A stretch of DNA of 50,682 nucleotides, taken from positions 1-50,682 of the IMG/VR virus record IMGVR_UViG_3300043409_001235; one strand, written 5' to 3'. The translations under genes and the position numbers were made by a program. Below are positions 17,701-25,298 of the stretch, piece after piece (within the stretch, counting starts at the first letter, position 1; the number at the start of each line of letters is the position of its first letter). Origin of the DNA: a virus. The notes under the pieces are model-generated. The model saw nothing but the letters and a program-made list of their open reading frames with translations, had not been told where the DNA came from and did not search any database.

Positions 17701-19404
17701 TACATCACCCTCAATACCGACAAGAGTTTTATGTACAGTACTACAATTTGATGATGCTGAAATTTCTATAAAATCGTTTTGATGTACTTTATCATTTCTA
17801 GATCTATTTCCATCTATAAAATATGGAACAGCAGTAAAGTCCAACGATAATTGCATTAAGTCTGAGAAATATAGATCAGATTTTGTTCTGGCACTGAATT
17901 TATCTTTATCGATAATTGATATATAATTTTTGTATATGACTCCACTCAAAAAGGTTGGAGAAACATAAGAAAAATATCTTGATCCTTGTGCAACTTGAAG
18001 GGGGTTCGTGACACTAAAATAATTACTTTCATTACCGCCAGGGAAATTTATTCCCTGTTTATTACTTCCTAATATTTGATTTTTGTAAGAAGATATAGAA
18101 GTATACCATGGTCTATTAGAGTCACTTAAACCATATACATGACTATACGATTCTACACCATTCGGATTACAATTAGGTATTCCGTTTATCAACCCACATG
18201 TAGGAGTTTTATTTATAGGTAAAATAATTGTACTTGATATTCCTTGTATGGATTTCGGGTTTAGTGTTTTATAATAATCCTTTATATTATAATGAGGACA
18301 ACATGAAATAGTTTTACATAAACTACCATTACCTTGACCACAAGTCGGACATGGACCTTCTTCTCCTTCTCCCCCCGATTCGTTTTTACCTGAACCAGAT
18401 CCTGAACCAGATCCTGAACCAGATCCTGAACCAGATCCTGAGTCGTCATCAGGAAGACAAGGTTCGCCATCATTACATGGAGGATTTTGACAACATTGAG
18501 GACATCCATTCACACCACAAGAACCAGTACAATCACAGTCAGGACAACTTCCTTCGCCACACCTTACGCAAAAGCCATCACATGGAGGACATCCTGGACT
18601 TCCACATGGTCCATTACAAGTCGTACATGGAGGACATCCAGGAGTGCCACATATAGGACATGGACATTGAGGACATCCAACAGTACCACATCCTTCTGGA
18701 CAAGTTATATCATCACCACCACAACCCCCAAATCCACCACCACTTCCGCTACCACTACCACTTCCGCTACCACTACCACTTCCGCGGCCACTACCACCGT
18801 CGTTGCCGCATAGAGGACATCCATTCACACCACAAGAACCAGTACAATCACAGTCAGGACAACTTCCTTCGCCACATTTTGTTATACAACTGCCACCACA
18901 TGGAGGACATCCTGGACTTCCACATGGTCCATTACAAGTCGTACATGGAGGACATCCAGGAGTACCACAGGCGGGACAATACCCACTACATGGTCCATTA
19001 CAATCGCCACTACCACACCGAGGACATCCTGGAGTTCCACATGGTCCATTACAAGTCGTACATGGACATTCAAGAGTGCCACAGACGGGACAATTACCAG
19101 TACATTCAGGACATTCGTTTACACCACATGAGCCAACACAACTACACGGAGGACATCCATAATCACCACAATTTCCAACACAAACACCGCCACCACCACC
19201 GCCACCATTACACGGTATACCGTCACCTCCTACTGATAACTCATAACAAAATTCATAAGTTAAGCCGGGTATTAGACCATCTATTTTATATTTTTTTATA
19301 ATAGGAGGGGCATTATCGAATGCATATTTAGAATATCCAATCTCATATAACTCACAAATTTCTGCACAATGTGGCGCATTACATGGACAAGTATTTCCTA
19401 TCAT
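14761..19404 (-). CDS. Giant Cys-rich tail/fibre protein
   Basis: A 1547-residue protein, not assigned to a family. Residues about 65-380 are a dense array of short modules such as CNGPCGTPGCPRC and CTGSCGVNGCPLC, broken by two Gly-Ser linkers. Two later domains (about 585-660 and 745-820) each carry the pattern VC-x4-P-x-CC followed by GWSADCV and a helix, a Cys motif known from large secreted bacterial proteins. The C-terminal 200 residues hold four more GACC-type modules. The start is the ATG at 19,404, which gives an ATGA overlap; an in-frame TTG at 19,410 is less likely. Cysteine load implies disulfide or metal cross-linking, so folding outside the reducing cytoplasm or after lysis is inferred. 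Confidence 0.8.
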   Translation of the reverse strand: MIGNTCPCNAPHCAEICELYEIGYSKYAFDNAPPIIKKYKIDGLIPGLTYEFCYELSVGGDGIPCNGGGGGGGVCVGNCGDYGCPPCSCVGSCGVNECPECTGNCPVCGTLECPCTTCNGPCGTPGCPRCGSGDCNGPCSGYCPACGTPGCPPCTTCNGPCGSPGCPPCGGSCITKCGEGSCPDCDCTGSCGVNGCPLCGNDGGSGRGSGSGSGSGSGSGSGGGFGGCGGDDITCPEGCGTVGCPQCPCPICGTPGCPPCTTCNGPCGSPGCPPCDGFCVRCGEGSCPDCDCTGSCGVNGCPQCCQNPPCNDGEPCLPDDDSGSGSGSGSGSGSGSGSGKNESGGEGEEGPCPTCGQGNGSLCKTISCCPHYNIKDYYKTLNPKSIQGISSTIILPINKTPTCGLINGIPNCNPNGVESYSHVYGLSDSNRPWYTSISSYKNQILGSNKQGINFPGGNESNYFSVTNPLQVAQGSRYFSYVSPTFLSGVIYKNYISIIDKDKFSARTKSDLYFSDLMQLSLDFTAVPYFIDGNRSRNDKVHQNDFIEISASSNCSTVHKTLVGIEGDVVLPGCTCANSLTPCSAVGCSFCTDMVCLLMPACCDVSNYIGTSPTGWSADCVTVSNLIYQQGVMLPVGPPHGPTLTWNINNIEYTNLRIPCNPVAPVEPCDPDVIPPRVLCGSTFNDYSIGVGISSEGDVFATLWSNMNVLPYRPFGFNYLSAFPQGISMNNCGVTHSIVGIAGCTCNNPAGYCSPLGCSYCSDLVCSFYPNCCSSSGWSADCVELANDIYNYGYPGGSIGLPREIVINDITYPVGSTLPPKIVCGTTGNSNPVVMVNYTGYTMGVFGERPDLLIFRIANMLYPNNFMAGPGTTCGDVVGHTYCSLYSSSGTCDVEKDMYTSVFYNQIAVGERHAVVSLGKWDAGIERVDNILGPPQIKTVPYLIQFSGQTYGKIDQTKTKWSTADINLFGGDSRDLSLFASNKYGPNMMKCVNEISYTNQKDKLYDIGLTGMDGATPIEFRVFDSDNNVCSFKDGNIINYDMCNTSYSLGFTCCFKYGVTLGHEDHPIWHGGTGAMPYISMISADKVCDNRLGTIGSVGSWDWISAGKTGETCTVCRCTTPAGAISRHFMCWGNRYDYATIPIEAWDPNTNTPNQIDEVFYKTIVGAEVKKLITYAPCQIDIKGSSPVLYYRSNPGLSGTLQTTDEIGKIYSIKGRTRYYTGAFTGLPGSPISAWREVESYGDTARVFNTTEEASTPISRNDPYTDYIPRRKIRVIAEAGITTDYEILDPVYSDIHVHYTPTYPLISSEAWLNNRYIKPNPECVVTGIGSCCYIEGENTKCGDNFDEFSCFLKQGQFTDHVDCQNLVGGCSSNQFELGACCIGTSCTDTVQCKCTGNWDANKMCDDDPCSDGGVITGPPGSTGACCKTNVYTWETSCSITTEPGCSGPDPKFAFAWEYNKMCSADQGILADCMRENCCKYYIGACCLNTVEEPVVDENGRIVFPALYTCLSTTPGDCDQKNGRFIGFDKDCYDCNPNRHLKGEESPYL
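18389..18441 (-). repeat. 12-bp tandem repeat encoding a Gly-Ser linker
   Basis: Tandem copies of gaaccagatcct (plus-strand reading) encode the SGSGSG linker of the giant Cys-rich protein. A second, less regular Gly-Ser linker lies near 18,735-18,795. Such repeats can change copy number and so linker length. Confidence 0.8.
18498..18650 (-). repeat. Internal duplication, copy A (copy B at 18,813-18,968)
   Basis: About 150 bases inside the giant Cys-rich gene recur 315-318 bases away at 18,813-18,968, in the same frame and nearly identical except for a short divergent patch. The unit encodes several Cys modules. The near identity shows recent in-frame duplication. Confidence 0.85.
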
Positions 19405-20225
19405 GGACAACCACCTCCACCATCATCATCGCCGCCACCATCATCGTCACCACCACCATCATCATCGCCACCATCATCATCGCCGCCACCATCATCGTCA
19501 CCACCACCACCACCACAGTCTCCTTTGGTAACCCATCCATTTGCTGCAGCATCCCATTGTTTACTACAAGGTTCTTGGTCGTCATAACAACCCCATTCTT
19601 CAGATTTACAAGCACAACAAGCGCAGATTGCCTCGCGAGCAACTTCTCCCGTGATTTGATTAAGTGGTGGACATGCAGTATCGCACCCACCACATGTACC
19701 GCAAGCGTGTGCAGATTCCACGCCGGGACAACATTTGTTGCCGTTACACCCTGGCCAAGTTTTGGAGACACTTATAGCTGCTGGACATACTTGACCAGGT
19801 ACCTCTGGCGTGGGCCATTTGTCTGGTGCAGATCCACAGCATATGTGATAATCTGGTGCTACTTTGCAGCCATAATGTGACAAATCCCACCACGCCGTGA
19901 CAACATCACCACACAGTTTTTCTGGTGGACCATCAAAATCAGCTGTTGGATCTGGTCCGCTTTGTGGAGCTCCACTAAAAGCTTGAGGTCTGCCTGTCTC
20001 TCCAGCTTCACACGAACAACACTCTGTACGGGCTGCAAAACAATAATGCGACAGTTTGAGACCAGTTGGACCTAATGGAACTGAATTTCCATTGGAATCT
20101 GTCCCACCACCACCATTTTCTTTGCCATTTAGTTGAGTGAATGGAGGACAACCACGACACAACGCATCTTGGCAATACTTATATTGCCTAGTCGGCGTCC
20201 ACACTGTTTTTGATGTATGCGACAT
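19401..20225 (-). CDS. Cys-rich protein with Asp-Gly repeat tail
   Basis: A 274-residue protein not recognised. It has about thirty cysteines (for example ECCSCEAGETGR, CGTCGGCDTACPP, CACCACKSEEWGC) and ends in roughly 35 residues of DDDGG units followed by CP. The Asp-Gly tail looks suited to bind Ca2+ or to form an extended acidic spacer; this is inference. Its Gly codons supply the GGAGG upstream of the next gene, which overlaps by ATGA. Its own start overlaps the previous stop (TAATG). The tail is encoded by trinucleotide-like repeats at 19,411-19,515 and may vary in length. Confidence 0.7.
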   Translation of the reverse strand: MSHTSKTVWTPTRQYKYCQDALCRGCPPFTQLNGKENGGGGTDSNGNSVPLGPTGLKLSHYCFAARTECCSCEAGETGRPQAFSGAPQSGPDPTADFDGPPEKLCGDVVTAWWDLSHYGCKVAPDYHICCGSAPDKWPTPEVPGQVCPAAISVSKTWPGCNGNKCCPGVESAHACGTCGGCDTACPPLNQITGEVAREAICACCACKSEEWGCYDDQEPCSKQWDAAANGWVTKGDCGGGGGDDDGGGDDDGGDDDGGGDDDGGGDDDGGGGCP

Positions 20226-21520
20226 TAGACTAAATCACACTCCTCATTAAACCACACACCGCCTGAATATTTCTGATAACAATCAAATTCATTTTCTGCA
20301 TAGCAACTTCCTTTATAACAACATTTACCGATATTACAAGCAAAACACATCTCAGGAGGACATTTATTAAAGGCACCTTCAAAATAAAAGCATCTAACAT
20401 TTCCTACTATCCCCATAAATCTCTCGCACTCGTCCGCATATGTATTTATACAAGTAATACCACCTAAAATATAATCATAAAGACAACAAGATTTTTTAGA
20501 TTCGTATGTTTCGTCTCTTTCAGCACAAGACACTTCATCGAAAGTTCCTCCCATAAGATTACATCCAACTTGGGTAGTGTAATCCATACATCGTCTTGAT
20601 GGCTCTTCTATTTTTGAGAGATAACAAGATCCATACGTTATTCCTATATTATTCTGTGGAGTAAACGTTACACGATTTCCACTAGTAATAGCAACCTGTT
20701 GGTTAAAAAATAGAATTTGATTTGCTATTTCTTTACTAGCACTACGTTTAATATAAAATGCTTGTTCTGTGAATGTAGTACCATTAATAGATGAAATGGG
20801 CACTACATCTAATGAGTTAAAAGTATACCCCGCTAAAGGCATAGTCAGACCCGATTCAGTTCCCACGTTTCTCACACTATCTTTTCTATAATTACTGTTA
20901 TCTAACGTCAAACCAGAAACATCATTTTCCTTTGTAGCTACAAGAGTTAATGTTATATTTTTATTTAAAGAATCCCAAGAATTGTTATCCATTCCTATTA
21001 AACTATAACTAGGATTTACATAAACAAGTTCTCCAGTATTTCCTTGAATAGTATATGGATTAATACCAATAATAGACGATAATGTTATTCCGTTCGAAGA
21101 AGATAATATTCCTATATTACGAAAAGTTATTCCTCTCAATTTAACTATTTTATTAGTTGTTCCTACACCATAGGTAACAGAGTTTGAATTATATTCAGTA
21201 GGATTAGTACTGGCTATAATAGAAATTCCTTCTGTAGTAGTTCCCCTGATATTGAAAAAAGAATTATTAGATTTTGTTGTTCCTGTTGTACCTTTTAAGG
21301 AAGAATTTAATATTAAAGTTAATGTATTTCCAGATCCAAAAGTTATTCCTAGATCATTACCTATAATTTGTATACCAGTTATACCATATCCAGTATTTCC
21401 TTGTAAACAACTTCCAGTGTTCCCTGTTGGGCCAGTTATACCTGTTGCGCCAGTGGGTCCAATATTACCCATACTGCCACCAGAATACTGTATAAATGTA
21501 GGAGAACTACCTCTATTCAT
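20225..21520 (-). CDS. Fibre-like protein: collagen-like start and C-terminal Cys modules
   Basis: A 431-residue protein with N-terminal Gly-X-Y repeats (GPTGATGITGPTGNTGS, about 21-37), a beta-rich Ser/Thr/Gly shaft, and three Cys modules in the last 130 residues, including GSCYLSKIEEPSRRCMD and GKCCYKGSCYAENEFDC with the trailing GGVWFNEEC. The layout is the same as the gene at 13,415-14,764 without the glycine tail, so the two are likely paralogues. It follows the 587-residue gene directly, the TAA of that gene being adjacent to this ATG. Confidence 0.75.
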   Translation of the reverse strand: MNRGSSPTFIQYSGGSMGNIGPTGATGITGPTGNTGSCLQGNTGYGITGIQIIGNDLGITFGSGNTLTLILNSSLKGTTGTTKSNNSFFNIRGTTTEGISIIASTNPTEYNSNSVTYGVGTTNKIVKLRGITFRNIGILSSSNGITLSSIIGINPYTIQGNTGELVYVNPSYSLIGMDNNSWDSLNKNITLTLVATKENDVSGLTLDNSNYRKDSVRNVGTESGLTMPLAGYTFNSLDVVPISSINGTTFTEQAFYIKRSASKEIANQILFFNQQVAITSGNRVTFTPQNNIGITYGSCYLSKIEEPSRRCMDYTTQVGCNLMGGTFDEVSCAERDETYESKKSCCLYDYILGGITCINTYADECERFMGIVGNVRCFYFEGAFNKCPPEMCFACNIGKCCYKGSCYAENEFDCYQKYSGGVWFNEECDLV

Positions 21521-23284
21521 TTAAGAATTAACCTCCCATATTTCAGAGTATATTGTATTTTTTAATGATCTTCCATCACACCTAATTAATCTGATAGGTC
21601 TTATTTTTTTAGAGGTAAGTCTGTCATCTTTTTGTACAGAATATTGATTGTCAAAATTAACAGACCATGCAGATGATCCTATATTATCAGTAGTTATGCC
21701 GTTAGAATATCCTTCTCCTGTTATTCCTGTATAATTGAATGTGCCAGTAGAAGACCAATAATCTCCAAACATTGGAGTTCCTCCAACAGAAATAATAGTG
21801 TCATTCAGATTGTTATATTTACACTGATGAGCAATAAATGATAATTCATTTATACTGGGTATAAACCACGAACTTGTATAGTCCACTACTTTAGTAGTAG
21901 TTGAATTCAAATCTCTTATCGGTTTAGTTGCAGGAGTCATATAATTCGAAGAAAATCTAGAAGATGGGGCATATAAAGAAGGATATAGGTTATTATCTGT
22001 TGTTGTTCCTTGTTCGTAGTACATCTGTGCATTTACCATTCTTACTGTATTGTGTAGACCCCAATCAGAAAACCACCTACCATTAAATCCATGAGTTGTC
22101 CTATTATATATTCTTTCAATTGGAGTTTCATTATATTCTCTTCTAGAACAAGATGGAATGGAATTTTCTTGTATTATTTTTTTATTAACCTCAAAGGATA
22201 AGGAAGTATTGATTATATACCCTTCCTTTAAATTGTTTAATTTATCACCATATGGTTCTACAACTTTACCATATGATTTGATTAAAGGCCCATAATAAAA
22301 TCCTCCATGACTCCATGTATAATTTTGTTGACCAGTAACACCTTCAGATGCTGGATTAATCGACATTATCATTATGTAAGAATCTGAAGAATTGTCACAT
22401 AAATCATAATCATACAGACCATAACCATTATAATCATAGGACGAGGTATATGCCTTTGAAATTACAGTATCATTACTTACTAATTCGGAAAATCCTAAAT
22501 TGCCCCCAAATAGCGGATTTCCATAACAAGCAGAACCCTTTGGGTTATATATTCCTACGACAATTCCATCTTCAAATATATCACCTACTTTTAGTGTATA
22601 TCCAACTATACTGTCTAAACAGGGAATATCTCTTGTAAAACAGGAATATTGATAACATGATCTATTTTGACCAAGGTATAAACTTTTTTGAGAAATACAA
22701 TATGTTCCTGTTATTCCATTATTACAAGTTACTCCATTACAACATCCTCCAGTTCCTCCTATGCATATTTCGTTTTCACAGACAGTTCCCAATCCTTGGA
22801 AAAAATGATCCATTTTTAAACATACATTTTCTGTTGTTTCGTGACACATGCCATTTCCATCACAACAAGCTCCTAATTCATCAACAACATTTTTACATGA
22901 ATTTTTGGTACATGGAATCGGATTCCATACGAATGAAAAATTAAAAGAATTGGCTAAATTATAACAATCACAGTATGAAGTTTCCTGACATGGTAATGCA
23001 GTACTATTTTCTTTATCTCTAAGACAACAAGATCCAATTTGAGAAGAGTTGCATGTTATACCTTGTTGAAAAACTCCTTTTGCTCTATCACAAATATAAG
23101 CATCAGAATGAAAACAAGTACACCCACTTACACCAGTTATTCTACAAGAACCTGTTACTGATTTAAAATTACTTATTATATTATTATCTCTAGTATCTAA
23201 TATGACTTGATCAGATATAGACTCTATAACACTTTCACTTAGTGTTGTTTGTACTATTGGTTTGAGTATTGGTTTAGGAGCCAT
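21521..23284 (-). CDS. Cys-module protein with C-terminal Lcl/DUF1566-like domain
   Basis: A 587-residue protein. The N-terminal 210 residues contain four Cys modules (for example GSCCLRDKENSTALPC and GACCDGNGMCHETTENVC). The rest resembles Lcl/DUF1566 domains: VGDIFEDGIVVGIYNPKG near residue 235, WFIPSINELSFI (473-484), GDYWSST (507-513) and a closing KKIRPIRLIR. These domains occur in bacterial surface proteins and phage receptor-binding proteins, so a role in adhesion at the tail tip is plausible but inferred. Ribosome-binding site AGGAAA. It is the best preserved member of the pair with 11,320-12,132. Confidence 0.78.
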   Translation of the reverse strand: MAPKPILKPIVQTTLSESVIESISDQVILDTRDNNIISNFKSVTGSCRITGVSGCTCFHSDAYICDRAKGVFQQGITCNSSQIGSCCLRDKENSTALPCQETSYCDCYNLANSFNFSFVWNPIPCTKNSCKNVVDELGACCDGNGMCHETTENVCLKMDHFFQGLGTVCENEICIGGTGGCCNGVTCNNGITGTYCISQKSLYLGQNRSCYQYSCFTRDIPCLDSIVGYTLKVGDIFEDGIVVGIYNPKGSACYGNPLFGGNLGFSELVSNDTVISKAYTSSYDYNGYGLYDYDLCDNSSDSYIMIMSINPASEGVTGQQNYTWSHGGFYYGPLIKSYGKVVEPYGDKLNNLKEGYIINTSLSFEVNKKIIQENSIPSCSRREYNETPIERIYNRTTHGFNGRWFSDWGLHNTVRMVNAQMYYEQGTTTDNNLYPSLYAPSSRFSSNYMTPATKPIRDLNSTTTKVVDYTSSWFIPSINELSFIAHQCKYNNLNDTIISVGGTPMFGDYWSSTGTFNYTGITGEGYSNGITTDNIGSSAWSVNFDNQYSVQKDDRLTSKKIRPIRLIRCDGRSLKNTIYSEIWEVNS

Positions 23285-23296
23285 ATAAATTTCCTA

Positions 23297-25297
23297 TTAA
23301 TTAAATGTAATTCCACTGTTAACAAAAACCGATTGAGAGGTGGTAGGTATTGGTCTTTTATACCTTACAACGATAGAGTTTCCTCCTGATGTTGCATTTA
23401 TATAAGTAGGAAGAGTCTGAACTGTAAGACTCGTAGGAGACTGACTAATTATTGCACAGAACTGAGGTGGAGTTCCTGTTCCACTGATGTAAACTGATGT
23501 CGTCGGCGAAAACGCAGATGCATAATCGAGATTTGTACCGATTATGTTAAATGTTGCACCAGGATTTATATAACCTGGAAATATACCAGTTATAGTTGCA
23601 TTACTACCAGTATATTCAAATCCATCTATTAGACTTGCAGTGTTCTGTGGACTAGTTTGACTTCTCACAATAACTGTTGCTTTATATAAAGGGCTGTCTG
23701 ACAGATTTCTACCAACCATAAATGTCGTCCCTGCAGTTATTTTGGTGGAATTAACCCAAAGAGCCCCAGGAACATCATGTTCCGTGTTGCTATATTTGAA
23801 TTTAACTACACTATCTTGTTTAAAAGATCCACCTCTAATTGTGATCTCAGTTCCTCCATCTGATCTTCCAGAAGAAGGAGTAATTCCATAAATCGTAGTA
23901 AAATCACCGTATTGAATAGCAGCTGTAGTTATTCCTGTACCAGATGGATTGATTATAGAAATATCATAATCTCCTGCGTCATGCTCTGTAACTCGAGGAA
24001 TAGTGATTTCTGTATCTTGAGACAACCCTGATCCTAGTGTCCAATTAGTTTGTCTGAAATTACCAATATATACTCCCGTAACACCACTGAAATATTTTCC
24101 AATAAGTTTAACACTAGCACCACCATCGACTGAAACAAATGCAGGAATAACTTGATCAACAATTGGTAAGTGGAATGGCACGTCTAATGTAATACATGGT
24201 CTAGAAAAATATTGACCATCTGCAGTGCCAGGTATTAGACAATTATTCTTTGCTCTAATATAGTTGTCGTGTGATCTAGCTAGTGCATCATCTGATATTA
24301 TTGCTACATTGTCTGATATTAAATCTGATATATTTTTCTTGTTGGTAATAGATTTCTGTGAGGAATCGTCATTCCATAACGCATAATTACCATACCATTT
24401 ATTTTTTCCTTTAGATATTAAGTTAATAACATCCAATTTATTAGATAATTTAATATCCATTCCCATTGGAAACGAACACAACAGATTTTCGTCAGAATTT
24501 ATAATAAATTTTGTTGTAGTATTGAGTTCAGCAGTAATTCCATCTGGAATTAAAATAGTAATTCCTTTACTTATATTAGGAGAGACAGTTGATATTATAT
24601 TTATATATTTATCTCTACCAGAAGTAGTATCAGGTTTTAATTGAAAGATACTATATACATCTGTATATAAATCCCATTGACTGTCGTTTGCAAAAGAAGT
24701 GGCAGGATATACGTTTGTTATTCCTTCAAGATATGAATCTATTTTTATATTTAAAACTGTATTAGTCGTATTATATTTTGTTCCGTTTGCTGAAGTATAT
24801 CCATTATCGATTCCTCCAATTACCATTTTATTTACAGAAGAACCACTAAAAGATATACCTTGAATTGGAGTATAATAATCAACAATAATATTATCACCAT
24901 TCGGTGTTAAAGTTATTCCTATAGTCTCTGGTGTAGTTGTTGTAAAGTTTTTAAGTGTGAGAAAATCACCAGATGTTTCTAAATTACTATTTACAGAATT
25001 ATTGTTCCCAACAGAAGAGAATATACTATTAGCGTTTCCCTCACCTGTTCCAGAAATTCTGGCTTGCCATAGTCCAGTAATTCCTTTTATGTATGAACTT
25101 TGTTGTGTTGAATTATCATCAAAATTAAATAATAATGTATTATCTGCTGTGAAAGTTATTCCAGTTATAGATGAGCCAGTTATGCCATATTTTGACTGAC
25201 CGTCTGCGCCTATAAATCCATCAGGTCCAGTAGGGCCTGTTGGGCCAGTACTGCCAGCTCTTCCAGGAATAACAATAGATCGAAAAAAACTAGACAT
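23297..25297 (-). CDS. Fibre protein: collagen-like start and three TIG-like domains
   Basis: A 666-residue protein. Residues 11-33 are collagen-like (GRAGSTGPTGPTGPDG). A beta-rich shaft follows, then three IPT/TIG-like immunoglobulin-fold domains at about 383-462, 468-563 and 569-647, each with the signature P-x-x-G-x-x-x-G-G-x-x-x-x-I-x-G (for example GITPSSGRSDGGTEITIRG). TIG domains are common in phage tail proteins that touch the cell surface. Unlike its downstream neighbours it has few cysteines. It is two bases from the next fibre gene upstream. Confidence 0.82.
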   Translation of the reverse strand: MSSFFRSIVIPGRAGSTGPTGPTGPDGFIGADGQSKYGITGSSITGITFTADNTLLFNFDDNSTQQSSYIKGITGLWQARISGTGEGNANSIFSSVGNNNSVNSNLETSGDFLTLKNFTTTTPETIGITLTPNGDNIIVDYYTPIQGISFSGSSVNKMVIGGIDNGYTSANGTKYNTTNTVLNIKIDSYLEGITNVYPATSFANDSQWDLYTDVYSIFQLKPDTTSGRDKYINIISTVSPNISKGITILIPDGITAELNTTTKFIINSDENLLCSFPMGMDIKLSNKLDVINLISKGKNKWYGNYALWNDDSSQKSITNKKNISDLISDNVAIISDDALARSHDNYIRAKNNCLIPGTADGQYFSRPCITLDVPFHLPIVDQVIPAFVSVDGGASVKLIGKYFSGVTGVYIGNFRQTNWTLGSGLSQDTEITIPRVTEHDAGDYDISIINPSGTGITTAAIQYGDFTTIYGITPSSGRSDGGTEITIRGGSFKQDSVVKFKYSNTEHDVPGALWVNSTKITAGTTFMVGRNLSDSPLYKATVIVRSQTSPQNTASLIDGFEYTGSNATITGIFPGYINPGATFNIIGTNLDYASAFSPTTSVYISGTGTPPQFCAIISQSPTSLTVQTLPTYINATSGGNSIVVRYKRPIPTTSQSVFVNSGITFN

Positions 25298-25298
25298 A

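Noticed and set aside
18660-19301. His/Tyr-rich open frame on the plus strand
   Set aside because: Opposite strand of the Cys-module array; composition follows from the antisense of Cys, Gly and Pro codons.
19405-19410. TTG start two codons upstream for the giant Cys-rich gene
   Set aside because: The ATG at 19,404 forms the ATGA overlap used repeatedly in this operon and is better spaced from GGAGG.
19371-19880. Plus-strand open frames rich in Thr/Ile or Pro/Ser
   Set aside because: Antisense of the Asp-Gly repeat tail and the Cys-rich gene; no supporting start signals.
11320-23284. Diversity-generating retroelement acting on the Lcl-like domains
   Set aside because: No reverse transcriptase and no template/variable repeat pair with adenine-biased differences was seen.
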